A program made the translations under genes and the position numbers. Positions 7,143-16,800 of a stretch of 48,734 nt of DNA are shown here, piece after piece. The notes under the pieces were generated by a model. That model was given only the letters and a program-made list of their open reading frames with translations. It did not search any database and had not been told where the DNA came from. This DNA is from an uncultured Eggerthellaceae bacterium. GTDB lineage: Bacteria; Actinomycetota; Coriobacteriia; Coriobacteriales; Eggerthellaceae. Each line of letters begins with the position of its first letter. The stretch's first letter is position 1. Location of the stretch: positions 1-48,734 of the forward strand of contig CANQRF010000013.1 in NCBI GenBank assembly GCA_947626195.1, written 5' to 3'.

Positions 7143-8840
7143 ATGACGGTGGCAATGAGCAAACGAGCGATACCTCAAAAAGAGAGCATCGGTGTTGAAT
7201 TTAAAAGCGAACCAAAGCCGCTTCCAGATTCAGAATTGATAGACACAATTGTTGCCCTTAGCAATACCGAGGGAGGAACGCTATATCTCGGAGTAGACGA
7301 TAGTGGCACCCCCACAGGTGTCCATCCAAAACATGCAGATCCTATACAACTTGCAGCTTTTATTGCCAATAAGACCAATCCACCAGTTGCTGCACGAGTT
7401 TCAACGCTTAATCTCGATAATGAGGGATGCGAGTCCACCAAAGGAGCAAAAGTTCTCGCCATAGAGGTTCCTCGATCACAGGCAATAATCGCAACGTCGG
7501 AGGGAAAAATAACACGCCGTAGGCTTAAAGCAGACGGATCACCGGAAACCACACCGCTTTATCCTTATGAGATCATCACGAGACTCTCTTCGCTTGGACA
7601 GCTTGATTATTCGGCATTCCCATTACCGGATGCAACTATGGATGATTTCAGTCCTGATGAAATCATCCATCTACGCTTAATTCTTAATCAAAACAGCAGC
7701 GGCGATAAGACGCTTTTGGAGCTTAGTGACGAAGAGGTGCTTGCAGCGCTGCAGATGACAAGGCTCGTGGATGGCAAACAGACGCCGACGGTAACCGGTA
7801 TTCTTTTGGCAGGAAAATCAGAGGCGATTAATCGAGTAATGCCTACCTCAAAAGCGGTGTTTCAAGTACTTGAGGGTACGGAAGTGAGAGCAAATATAGA
7901 CCTCGATGGTCCGCTGCTTTCTACTATAGAAAGAATTCGAGAGCTGCTCGATCCGTGGAACCCCGAAAGGGAAATCGAATTTGGACTCTTCAGAGAATCT
8001 GTTCCGGAATTCGATCGTCGAGCATTTCGCGAAGCACTTGTAAACGCTTTCGGCCATCGCGATTACGCCTCACTTGGCAGCGTTCGCGTGCTCATCGACG
8101 ATGAAGGACTCACTATTTCAAATCCCGGTGGTTTTATCGAAGGGGTGACCCTCAAGAACCTTTTGACGGTTGACCCTCACGGAAGAAACGAAACCCTGAT
8201 GAATGCCCTTAAGCGTATTGGTCTCGCTGAGAAGACCGGTCGTGGTGTGGATCGCATTTTCGAAGGTTCACTTATCTATGGAAAGCCATTACCTGATTAT
8301 TCGGGATCTACTGCTGTCAGCGTACGTGTATTCATCGCACGCGGTAAGCCTGATGTGGAGTTCATGCGGATGATCGATGACGAACAGAGCAGGCTGGGCA
8401 AAACCCTTTCATTGCGATCCCTTCTGGTACTTGATAGGCTCAAAGAGCAGAGAAGGCTCACGATTAATGACCTCAGCGACCAACTTAACTATACAGAACC
8501 CACCATCCGTACGACTGTTGAAGAGCTCGTTGAAACTGGATTGGTGGAAGCTTGGGGCGGTGGTAAATCAAGAAGCTATACCTTGAGTTCAAGTGTTTAT
8601 AAGGTGGCGGGTAAAGATATTGGATTTGTGCATCAAACTGATATTGATCGGATTAGATATGAAGAATTGATCTTGAAGCTTGCCTCTCAGCAAAACGGCA
8701 TAGTTTCTACGAAAGATATTGAGGAGCTCCTGCATATTTCCCATCGTCAAGCACATCGACAAATCGTTAAGCTTATCGAAGAGGGCAAACTCATCCAAGT
8801 AGGTAAAGGGCGTGCTTCTCGATACGCTCTAACCGAGTAA
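7143..8840 (+). CDS. AlbA_2 / HATPase_c_4 domain transcriptional regulator with C-terminal winged helices
   Basis: The 565-residue protein has an N-terminal Schlafen AlbA_2 (Divergent AAA-4) domain: ESIGVEFKSE, then NTEGGTLYLGVDDSG, where such proteins bind nucleic acid or nucleotide. A GHKL-type ATPase module follows (FREALVNAFGHRDYA, ISNPGGF, GLAEKTGRGVDRIFEGS). At least two winged-helix segments are near the C-terminus (DLSDQLNYTEPTIRTTVEEL and DIEELLHISHRQAHRQIVKL). Base composition is visibly lower in GC than the flanking core genes, suggesting transfer. The gene sits between two operator-like repeat arrays, consistent with self-regulation. An alternative start is residue 5 (ATGAGC). The family often accompanies defence and mobile loci, but the target here is unknown. 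Confidence 0.85.
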   Translation: MTVAMSKRAIPQKESIGVEFKSEPKPLPDSELIDTIVALSNTEGGTLYLGVDDSGTPTGVHPKHADPIQLAAFIANKTNPPVAARVSTLNLDNEGCESTKGAKVLAIEVPRSQAIIATSEGKITRRRLKADGSPETTPLYPYEIITRLSSLGQLDYSAFPLPDATMDDFSPDEIIHLRLILNQNSSGDKTLLELSDEEVLAALQMTRLVDGKQTPTVTGILLAGKSEAINRVMPTSKAVFQVLEGTEVRANIDLDGPLLSTIERIRELLDPWNPEREIEFGLFRESVPEFDRRAFREALVNAFGHRDYASLGSVRVLIDDEGLTISNPGGFIEGVTLKNLLTVDPHGRNETLMNALKRIGLAEKTGRGVDRIFEGSLIYGKPLPDYSGSTAVSVRVFIARGKPDVEFMRMIDDEQSRLGKTLSLRSLLVLDRLKEQRRLTINDLSDQLNYTEPTIRTTVEELVETGLVEAWGGGKSRSYTLSSSVYKVAGKDIGFVHQTDIDRIRYEELILKLASQQNGIVSTKDIEELLHISHRQAHRQIVKLIEEGKLIQVGKGRASRYALTE

Positions 8841-9211
8841 GACGAATCCAATTGTTGGCTCAGTTGCATTGTCAAATCAAGCCATTATCTTGCCATGTCA
8901 CGATTAATCTTGCCATGACCTGATTTATCTTGTCATGTCAAGATAAGCGTCTTGAGCAGTCGGCCCTAACACCGGAAATTGCGTTGGAATTATAACGAAA
9001 TTTCCGGAAAAATGTTTCAATTGCTACGTTTTTTCGAATTGAACGCATCAGAACCAGTTAAACGGGTAAGCCAGACTCCACATTACCACGTTATTCCGCT
9101 ATAACTTGCCCTCGATCCTCTGCCCCTCCCAAGCATTCTTCAACTCTTAGCAATATTTCTGGAAACATGCATGCCTTCGACGATGCATATACAGCTTCCG
9201 TGCGAGCGCTC
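8841..9211. other. Convergent intergenic stretch: repeat array plus inverted repeat
   Basis: There is no gene. It contains the 20-bp-period repeat array at 8890-8940. A 9-bp inverted repeat CCGGAAATT (8972-8980) / AATTTCCGG (8999-9007) with an 18-bp spacer could be an operator or a weak terminator for the convergent regulators. The rest shows nothing I recognise. Confidence 0.5.
8890..8940. repeat. Downstream copy of the 20-bp-period operator-like array
   Basis: Three units begin at 8890 (TTGCCATGTCA), 8910 (TTGCCATGACC) and 8930 (TTGTCATGTCA), at exactly 20-bp steps. They are the complement of the TGACATGGCAA units in front of the gene at 7143. The array lies behind the gene, between two convergent genes, where no promoter is expected. 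Confidence 0.75.
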
Positions 9212-10750
9212 CTAACGCGAAAGCGGAGGCGTTCCTCGATTGGGCAGAAGGTACTTCCGGTTTTTATCGTGCGAGCCTGCCGTGGCAACAACTTCACCGC
9301 TATGAACAAGCTCCTTGATGTAGACCCTCGTGTTCTCATACTTTCTGCCGAGCGCTTGCGCAATATCGTGTATGCTCATCGGCTCGTCGGGATCGAGCAC
9401 GGCAAGTATGCTTTCGCGCCATTGCCGGGAGGTCCACTTGGGAAGGCGAGATCCTGCGGCCTGATTGGGCCTTTCCTGCCTCTCGGCAATTTCAGCACCA
9501 GCACGGCTCAGGGTGACCTTGAAGCCATCAATACGGGCATCGAAATCGGGCTCAGCGAGCGCACGCGATGCCATTTCGCTTCGCATGCGGGGAATGCCGA
9601 CGCCATTGCCCTCTGCGGGCATGCCCTCGCCGCTGGGCAACGGCATGAAGGACATCAGCTTCATCAACGAGGCGTTTCTGCAAGCCGAGGTGTTGTCGCC
9701 GAGGTTAGCGAGCGTTTTACCGCCCCAAAGCCCGCCAGGATTGGCAATTTCCACCCTATCGGGATAGATGTCGACAGAAATCGCCTGGCCGGTGAAATAG
9801 GCATCGTATTCGCGGTGGACGATGGCGTTGGCGATGGCCTCGCGCAGAACCACCTCGGGGATCTCCAGCTCATCGATGCGCCCGATGCCTTTTAGCATCG
9901 AGACCGTGCGGAGGTTTTTCTTTATCGCTTGCACGGCGGTTTCAAAAACCTCCCCTATCGGCCCCTCGCACAATACCCGATCGAGGAAATTGACCGGAGT
10001 ACCCGAAGCAGCCTTAACATTCCTCGGATGCACGGCAACATCGATAAGGAGCTTGGGAAAGAAACGCTGTGGGTAATTGCCACATGCAAGAAGTCCCGCA
10101 AGGGTAACATTGCCCTTCCCGTCTATCACATTGAGCCGCATGAGCTTCTCGTTTTGCGAGTCTGCCCCTTTAAGTGCTCTCGTATCTTTCGCAGCGGAAA
10201 AGAGCTTTTCGATAAGTTCTGGAGAGAGGTCGGCAAGGGAAGCGCCCTCAACAGATTGGCGATCCGCAATCGATGGTTTGAGGAAATTCCTGAACGCGTA
10301 GATTTCAGTAGGAGAAAGCCTGACATCTTTATCGTCAATTCTCTTATAACTGCCCCCTACTACGCCCCGAGCCGCGATGTAGCAGGGCTTGTACTCAGCC
10401 TCAAGCTCCTCGATTTCAATGGCAAGTACGGACGCGTCCTCAAAAGCCAATCGATGAAGACGATAATGCGGAGGCGGCGCAATACGGACGCCGCTTGGAT
10501 CTCCATCGCCTATGCCCGTTACAAACTGATCTCGAACCTTGTCGATCGAGAAATCCTTCACAGGCTTGAAATTCTCGGTCTCATCGAGGCCCAGAATAAT
10601 CAATCCCCCGAAGCCATTCGCAAAAGCACTCACCGACTCCCACACCTCAGAGGAGAGCGTCTGCGCACATGCCTTTACTTCAACCAATTCATCGTCAGTG
10701 TGCTGTCGCCGAAGCCTTTCTATAATAGGAATGAGATCGTTATCTTGCAT
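9212..10750 (-). CDS. AlbA_2 / HATPase_c_4 domain regulator (second copy, divergent in sequence)
   Basis: A Schlafen AlbA_2 plus GHKL-ATPase protein of about 512 residues. Seen: DDELVEVKACAQTL and ANGFGGLIILGLDE (AlbA_2), RIDELEIPEVVLREAIANAI in pieces with HREYD (ATPase N-box), VEIANPGGLWGGKTL, and a C-terminal winged helix (IHDIAQALGRKYENTRVYIK). The frame extends to a GTG at 10807, but that start has no ribosome-binding site. The ATG at 10750 is preceded by GTAGGGAATTT, so I chose it. It lies convergent to the other AlbA_2 gene, which it matches in architecture but not closely in sequence. Promoter TATAAT at 10791-10796 (minus strand) has a large palindrome just upstream, suggesting repression by itself or a partner. 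Confidence 0.85.
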   Translation of the reverse strand: MQDNDLIPIIERLRRQHTDDELVEVKACAQTLSSEVWESVSAFANGFGGLIILGLDETENFKPVKDFSIDKVRDQFVTGIGDGDPSGVRIAPPPHYRLHRLAFEDASVLAIEIEELEAEYKPCYIAARGVVGGSYKRIDDKDVRLSPTEIYAFRNFLKPSIADRQSVEGASLADLSPELIEKLFSAAKDTRALKGADSQNEKLMRLNVIDGKGNVTLAGLLACGNYPQRFFPKLLIDVAVHPRNVKAASGTPVNFLDRVLCEGPIGEVFETAVQAIKKNLRTVSMLKGIGRIDELEIPEVVLREAIANAIVHREYDAYFTGQAISVDIYPDRVEIANPGGLWGGKTLANLGDNTSACRNASLMKLMSFMPLPSGEGMPAEGNGVGIPRMRSEMASRALAEPDFDARIDGFKVTLSRAGAEIAERQERPNQAAGSRLPKWTSRQWRESILAVLDPDEPMSIHDIAQALGRKYENTRVYIKELVHSGEVVATAGSHDKNRKYLLPNRGTPPLSR

Positions 10751-10813
10751 AAATTCCCTACTATCCGATCGATAGCCAATTAACGACCCTATTATATTGT
10801 AATTCACTGAATT

Positions 10814-10844
10814 ATGGCCTACATAATCCTATTATGTAGGCCAT
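10814..10844 (-). promoter_or_regulatory. Large palindrome between the giant gene and the AlbA_2 gene (operator or terminator)
   Basis: ATGGCCTACATAAT (10814-10827) and ATTATGTAGGCCAT (10831-10844) are perfect 14-bp arms around CCT. The palindrome begins 3 nt after the stop codon of the giant surface-protein gene but lacks a T tract on that strand. It also covers the -35 position of the next minus-strand promoter (TATAAT, 10791-10796), so an operator is the better reading. Confidence 0.65.
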
Positions 10845-10847
10845 TCA

Positions 10848-13800
10848 CTAAAACTTGCGTTTGGCGTGCTTGCCCTTTCCACGAGATGGGCGCGTAGTGG
10901 CGAAGCTGCTCCAGTCTCTGCCGCGGGGCACCACGACTTCGCGCACGGGGCGGCGCATGCGGCTCGCCTCGAAGCCCGCAAGAAGGGCAACGAGCGCTGC
11001 CAACGTCGCGATGGCGGCAGGACCGTGCCAATTCGTTGTGTCTCCCGTGCGCCCGATATGATCCTCGGGCGGGTTGGTCGGATTGCCCGGGTTGTTCGGG
11101 TTGTCGGGCGGGGTCTTCTTCGTGTTCGTGAAGGTGATCGCTCCCTTGGGGCTGATATCTACCGTGGCGGTGAGGTTTCCGGAGCCGTCATCGGCCACGG
11201 TTACCGTTATCGTGTAGACGGTGCCGTCATAGGAGATGCCCGCATCCGTCCCCGCGACCTCGGAAACCGTGTAGCGGTAGATGCCCGCCTGCGTGTAGGT
11301 GGCGTTCTCGATGAGCGGGATGTATCCGCCGGCCGTATTCGTCGCCGTCCTCTGCCCCACGGGGTCGGGCGTGGGGTTCGCGGCATCGGGGGTTATGAGG
11401 AACATGAACTGGCCTGCTGCAAGATCCGCTCCCTCGAGCACCTTGGTGCCCGATACGTTCACCGTCGCCGGAGACCACGTGTTCGTTGCGGTAGCAGTGG
11501 CCGTCGCACCCGCCGTGATCGTGCCCTCCTGGCCTTCCCAGGTGAGGACAGAGCCTGAAGTCGTGTCTTCAGTGACGACATAGGAGACGCCATCGGGAAG
11601 CCCTTCGAAGGTGATGCTCTCGCCCGCCTTGAGCGTGAACGAGGCGACGCCCCCTGAGAACACGACCCCGCCGTACTCCCCGTCTAAGGGCTCGGAGAGC
11701 CGCACCGTAAAGGAGAACTCCTGATCAGCTGGGAAGCCCTCCCCTGACGTCACCTTCGTGACCGTGAGGCTTCCGGTGGTGAGCGTGTTCACGAACACGA
11801 TCGCATCGTCGGGAGAGATGGAGAGCGCAGCCGAGAGGTTGCCTTTGCCGTCGTCGGTGACCTCCACCGTGACCACATACACACGCTGATCGGAAGTCAC
11901 CCTATCATCTCCGGGGTCTTCCTCGTAGACGGTGTAGCGGTAGGTGCTGGCCTCGGTGTAGGTGGCGTTCTGGATGAGCGGAATCGTCCCGGATGCGGTG
12001 TTGGTCACCGTCGTCCTTCCCACCGGATCGGATGGGGGGTTTCCTCCATCGGGCACAATCGTGAACTGGAACTGCCCTTCCTCAAGCTCCCCGCCCACAA
12101 GCTCTTTCGTGCCCGATACGTTCACCGTCGCCGGAGACCACGTGTTCGTTGCGGTGGCTGTGGCCGTCGCGCCCGCACCGATCGTGCCCTCCTGGCCCTC
12201 CCAAGAGATCTGCCAGCCGTCCTCGGTGAGCTCTTCGACGGAGTAATGGGTGTTTGCGGGAAGGCCGCTGAACGTCATGGTCTCGCCCGATTTCAGGGTG
12301 AACGAGGCAGATGCGCCTGTGAACTCCTGGGGCGCCCCTGAGGATGGGAAGCCGGTGTATGTGCCCTCGGGGGCGGGGTCGAAGGTGGCGCGGAAGCTGA
12401 ACTCCGCATCTGCCGGTGCACCCTCGCCCGTCGCGATCTTCCTCACGATGAGGGATTGGCTCAAGGGAGCCGGCTCATCGGTCGAGTTCACGAACTGGGT
12501 GTAGTTGTAGGGGTCCACGCCCACGCTTTCGGAAGCGCCTGTGCCGGTCGTAAGATCCTCTCCTTGGATGATTGCCCCGTTGCCGTTGAGCGGCTCAGAG
12601 GGGCCTCCCAGGGGCGTGATCGTTCCGTTGCCGTTTGCCTCATAGGCGCCCTGGGACCAGGTGGTCGACATGTCGATGCCCTCGTCCTCGATCGCTGCCT
12701 CGGAGACCGTGTAGGTGGTGCCCGCGGGAAGGCCTGAAAGGCGCAGGAACTGTCCGTTTTGGAGAGAGAACGCAAGCGTGCCTTGGTTGTCCTGGCTGGC
12801 CGTCCACTCCGAGGGCCCATCGATAGGGTCTCCTTGGGCGTTGTACATCGTGTTGCCGTCGGCAGAGTAGATCGCATAGGAGTAGGTGCCGTTCGTGAGG
12901 GACGCGCCTTCCTGGTCATAGAGACTGAGCGTGAAGTCGAACGTCTCGCCCGAAAGCTCGCTTCCCTGCACGACCTTCTCCACGATGAGGTCCTGGGTGT
13001 TCTTGAAGGTCACCGGGCCTGTCACGAGATAGCTTCCAAGGGTTCCAGAATCAGGTGCCTGGAAGGGCGCGCCGTCCCACGTCTCCTGCCAGCTGTAGTA
13101 CTTCACATCTGCCGAGAAGGGGCCTTTTCCGTTCCCGTCTTTGCTCGTCACCGTCACCACCACAAGGTAGGCGTTGCCGTCGCCGACCACGGGCTCGTCG
13201 GTGACGGGCTGCTCGTACAGCTTGTAGTAGTAGGTGCCCGCTTGCCTATAGGTGATAGCGGGGAAGCGGATGCCGCCCGTCGCGTCGTTTTCGGCAGTGG
13301 CGGTGAGAGCGCCCGTCTCCGTGCCATCGGGCATCGGGACGGGCGTGATTTGCTGCTCACCTTCGTCCTGGGCGAGCAGGCCGTCGAGGGCGAACGTGAA
13401 CTCACCCGACGCGAGCTGCGCGCCGATGAGCTGCTTCTGGGCGCTGAGCGTGACGTCCACCTCGTCGGAGCTGTATTTGTTCTCAAAGGGCAGGATCTCC
13501 CCGACCGAGCTCCCGACCACATTGCCGGCGCTATCGGTGATGCTCACATCCACCACCCCGAGATCGCCGCTGAAGATGTCGAACTCAGGGTAGGGCGTCG
13601 TCGAGGTCTTGGCGATCGGGTTTTCCTCATGCACAAGGCCGCTCTCGGAATAGTCGCGCGCGACCGTGAAGGTGATTGTGTAGACCTGCGGGTCGTACGA
13701 CCAGCCCGCGACGGTCGGATTCGGCACCTGCTCTTCGACCGTGTAAGTGTAGGTGCCCGGCTCGGAGAACTCGAGGGCCTCGCCCGTCTTACCGTCGATG

Positions 13801-16800
13801 AAGATATCGGCAGTCGCCGAAGGTGGATCGGGCTCGTCTTCCGCGCCGATCGTCACCGTGACCTTCCCGTCCGCATAGCCCTTGGCGCCCACGATGGGAT
13901 CCGGCTGGGGGTTCGACGACGAGGGCGTGACGGTGAAGGTGAACCCGCCAGCGGGCCACTCCCAGCTGTCTGATTTCTCGGAGATCGCCTTCGAGACCTT
14001 GAAGCTCACCTGCGCCGGATCGAATGGCGCGTTGAAGAAGTGCGCCGCCTCCTCCTGGGAGTCGGTGTCGCCGTAGATGGAGTAGACGCCCTTGTCATCG
14101 TCGAAGTAGGCGCTCAGGTTCGGGCCTCGGTCCACACCGTTCACATAATTGGTGGCGTTTTGGATCTTGAGAACCGCCTCGTAGTTGGGAGGCGTCGCGG
14201 GGGGTATCTCCACCTGTTCGCCCCCGCTGGTTATCGTGGTGCCCGCGTTCTGGAAGCTGTAATATCCCGCTACCCGGGCGTTTCCCGGCATGCTGTTCCA
14301 CGAGCTCTGGGGCTCAGGGCTCAGATCGCCCGTCGAGCTGAGATACTCCTCGCCTGTCGTGTAGTCCACATAGTTCGAGTACTGCACATTGCGCCCGAAC
14401 ACAAGATCGGCATCGTCTGCATCGGCGTCGCTCTTCTCGGTCACCCGGTAGACCGCCAGGTTGCCGAGGCCCGAGAGCACCAGGCCCTCGCCGCTCTTGA
14501 GGGTGTAGAGCGCGGTGCTCGCCGCCACCTGCGTCTGGGTGTAGACGTTGGGATGCGATGAGCCCACCGAAGAATCGGGGACGTTGTACTGCACATGCAC
14601 GTTCGGATTGCTCGCGAGTGCCTTCACGTTTGTGAAGGGGGTCTGGTCGTAGAGGTCGGTTGCCCCGAGCGTGGCCGCACCCTCAAGATTAATGTTGCCC
14701 TCAGCATCGGGAATGATCGATTTCTTTTCGGGGTCGTTTGCAAGGTAGGGATAGCCCGCATCGTTGAGTTTGTAGCCGAAGAAGAGGGGCTTGGTGAGGT
14801 AGGCGGTCGATATGGTATAGAGGCTCTCGATGTTCACGCCGCTGCGCAGCGAATAGTCCTGATCGAGGTAGAGCGTCGCCAAGGGGAAGCTCGCCGGCCT
14901 ATCGTATCCTCCTTGGGCTTTATCCGCATCATAGCCCCATGGCGCATAGTTGTTATCCTCAGTGGGATAGCTATCCACCGTCTGCTTGGGAACGAGGACG
15001 ACGCCGTTGACATGCTCTTCCCCCTCGCCAGCATTGACCGCCGAGTAGACGCGCGTGCCGACGGGATGGCTCTCATCTGCCAGTGCGTACGTAACGCCTG
15101 CGTTATGCAGTTGCTGCGATGCTTCGTTCGGGTTCTCCACATAGATGGTGACCGCTCCGATGGATTCATTTCCGCTGTTGTTCTCTGTATCGCTGTAGAT
15201 GCGGTAGTCGTTCTGCCCGGTCTCGGTATCCCCGCTTCCCGCCTGGTCCATGCTGCCCAGATAGACGTAGTAAAGTGTACCGGGCTGCGGATCGAGCGCC
15301 TTGGCGTTTTCGTCTGGCGGCAAAGGCCCGCTTGCCGCATACCATGTGCTCCCCTCGCCCTCTGCATTGGGAACCTCGACCACCGGTATATAGGAGGTCT
15401 GTCCCTGGCCCTGCTGCTTGTAGACAACCGCGAGAGTGTTGCCGTCCGATGAGAGCAGGAGGCCCTGGTTGTTCGATCGCGCGTCGATCGTCGAGATGAC
15501 CTGGCGCCAGAGCCCGCTCCAATTATCGTAGCTCACCACCGTCGCTGAGCGGTATCCCGTCATGCCGGCGACGAACACCTGGAAGTCGTAGTCGGTATCG
15601 AGCGCCTCGGCGTTGGGAGAGCCCTCGGCGGGCGAATACTCCGTGAAAGTGAGCGGCGGAGCCTCGCCATCTTCTGCCTTCGCCCACATGGCATCCTCGG
15701 GATCGACCACGAGCTTGGTCATGAGGAGCTTCGTGTCCGAGATGTAGAGCTTTCCGTTGTTGCCGAGGTAGACGTTGATCTCATTGTCGAACTGCGGCGA
15801 CTGCGGCTCGTCGCTATCGGTGCCCGACCCTGTGCCTGAGGCAGCCGTCGGGTAGAAGTAGTCCGCTGCCGTCTGCGTCGGGCCGCCGGGGACCGTTTTG
15901 CCGTCCTTGTCGACGTTGTTTTCGGCCTTCACCCGGCGGTTGTTCTCCATGTTGCCCGTGCGCAGGCCGCCCACGCTCGTGGCGATGACCCATCTGTTTG
16001 CCGGATCAGTTGGATTGGTGCTTGCGTCCGGCTTTGTGACAAGGCCCTCCTGCACCGTCCCGGTCTCCGTGTTGTACCAGCAGAGGTACTTGCCCGTCGT
16101 GTCGGTGCCCACGTCGGTGTTCACGCTCGTGCCGAACTGCTTTCCCTGACGGGGAAGGGCCATCTGGACGAACTGCCCGCCGCCGTTTGCGCTCGGCAGG
16201 TAGTACTCGATGAGGATGTAGTACCAGCTGTCGGCTTGGAGCTGCTTATCGGTTCCAGTGATGCTCGTGACGGCATTATACGTTGTACCGCCATCACCAG
16301 AATCGCCATCAGGGCCATCAGGATCGCCTATCGTGAGCGACATACCATTTTTTGAGACGTAGTTTTCCTTTCCATCGAGGATATATTCCTCCAACTTCTG
16401 ACCAGTATCGCCGGTCACACCCGTCATGTAGAGCGGCAGGTTCTTCTGGAACACGTAGTAGCGGTTATCCGCCGCGGGCGAGAACGTCGTGGCGGGAACG
16501 CCGCTCTTGAGCGTCGATTCGTTTGCCGCGTCCCACCAGTTGGAGATGAAGTACAGGCGGCTGTAGCGCGGGTCGTCGGCGCGTCCGGTTCCCCCGGTCT
16601 CGGTGTGGGTCGAAATGTATTCCGCATCGAGGGCGCCCACGTTCACGCTGCCCGAGGGATAGAGCACCGCGTCCTCCACGCCCACCGAGTAGAAGAGCCG
16701 GCAGGGCGTGGACTGGGCATAGTAATAATTTTGGTTGTAGGCGACGGCCTCTTTGTCGGTGTATTGGGCGGTCACGAGGGTGTTGCCGTCGGTCAGTGTA

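Noticed and set aside
7036-8945. CRISPR-like reading of the 20-bp-period repeats
   Set aside because: Units are contiguous without unique spacers, too few, and no cas genes are present. An operator or iteron array fits better.
10751-10807. GTG start at 10807 for the second AlbA_2 protein
   Set aside because: It lacks a ribosome-binding site and lies upstream of the -10 box TATAAT (10791-10796), so the first codons would not be transcribed from that promoter.
12759-13973. 404-codon plus-strand frame and others opposite the giant adhesin gene
   Set aside because: All are mirror frames of the strongly biased adhesin codons, with no domain or start-site support.
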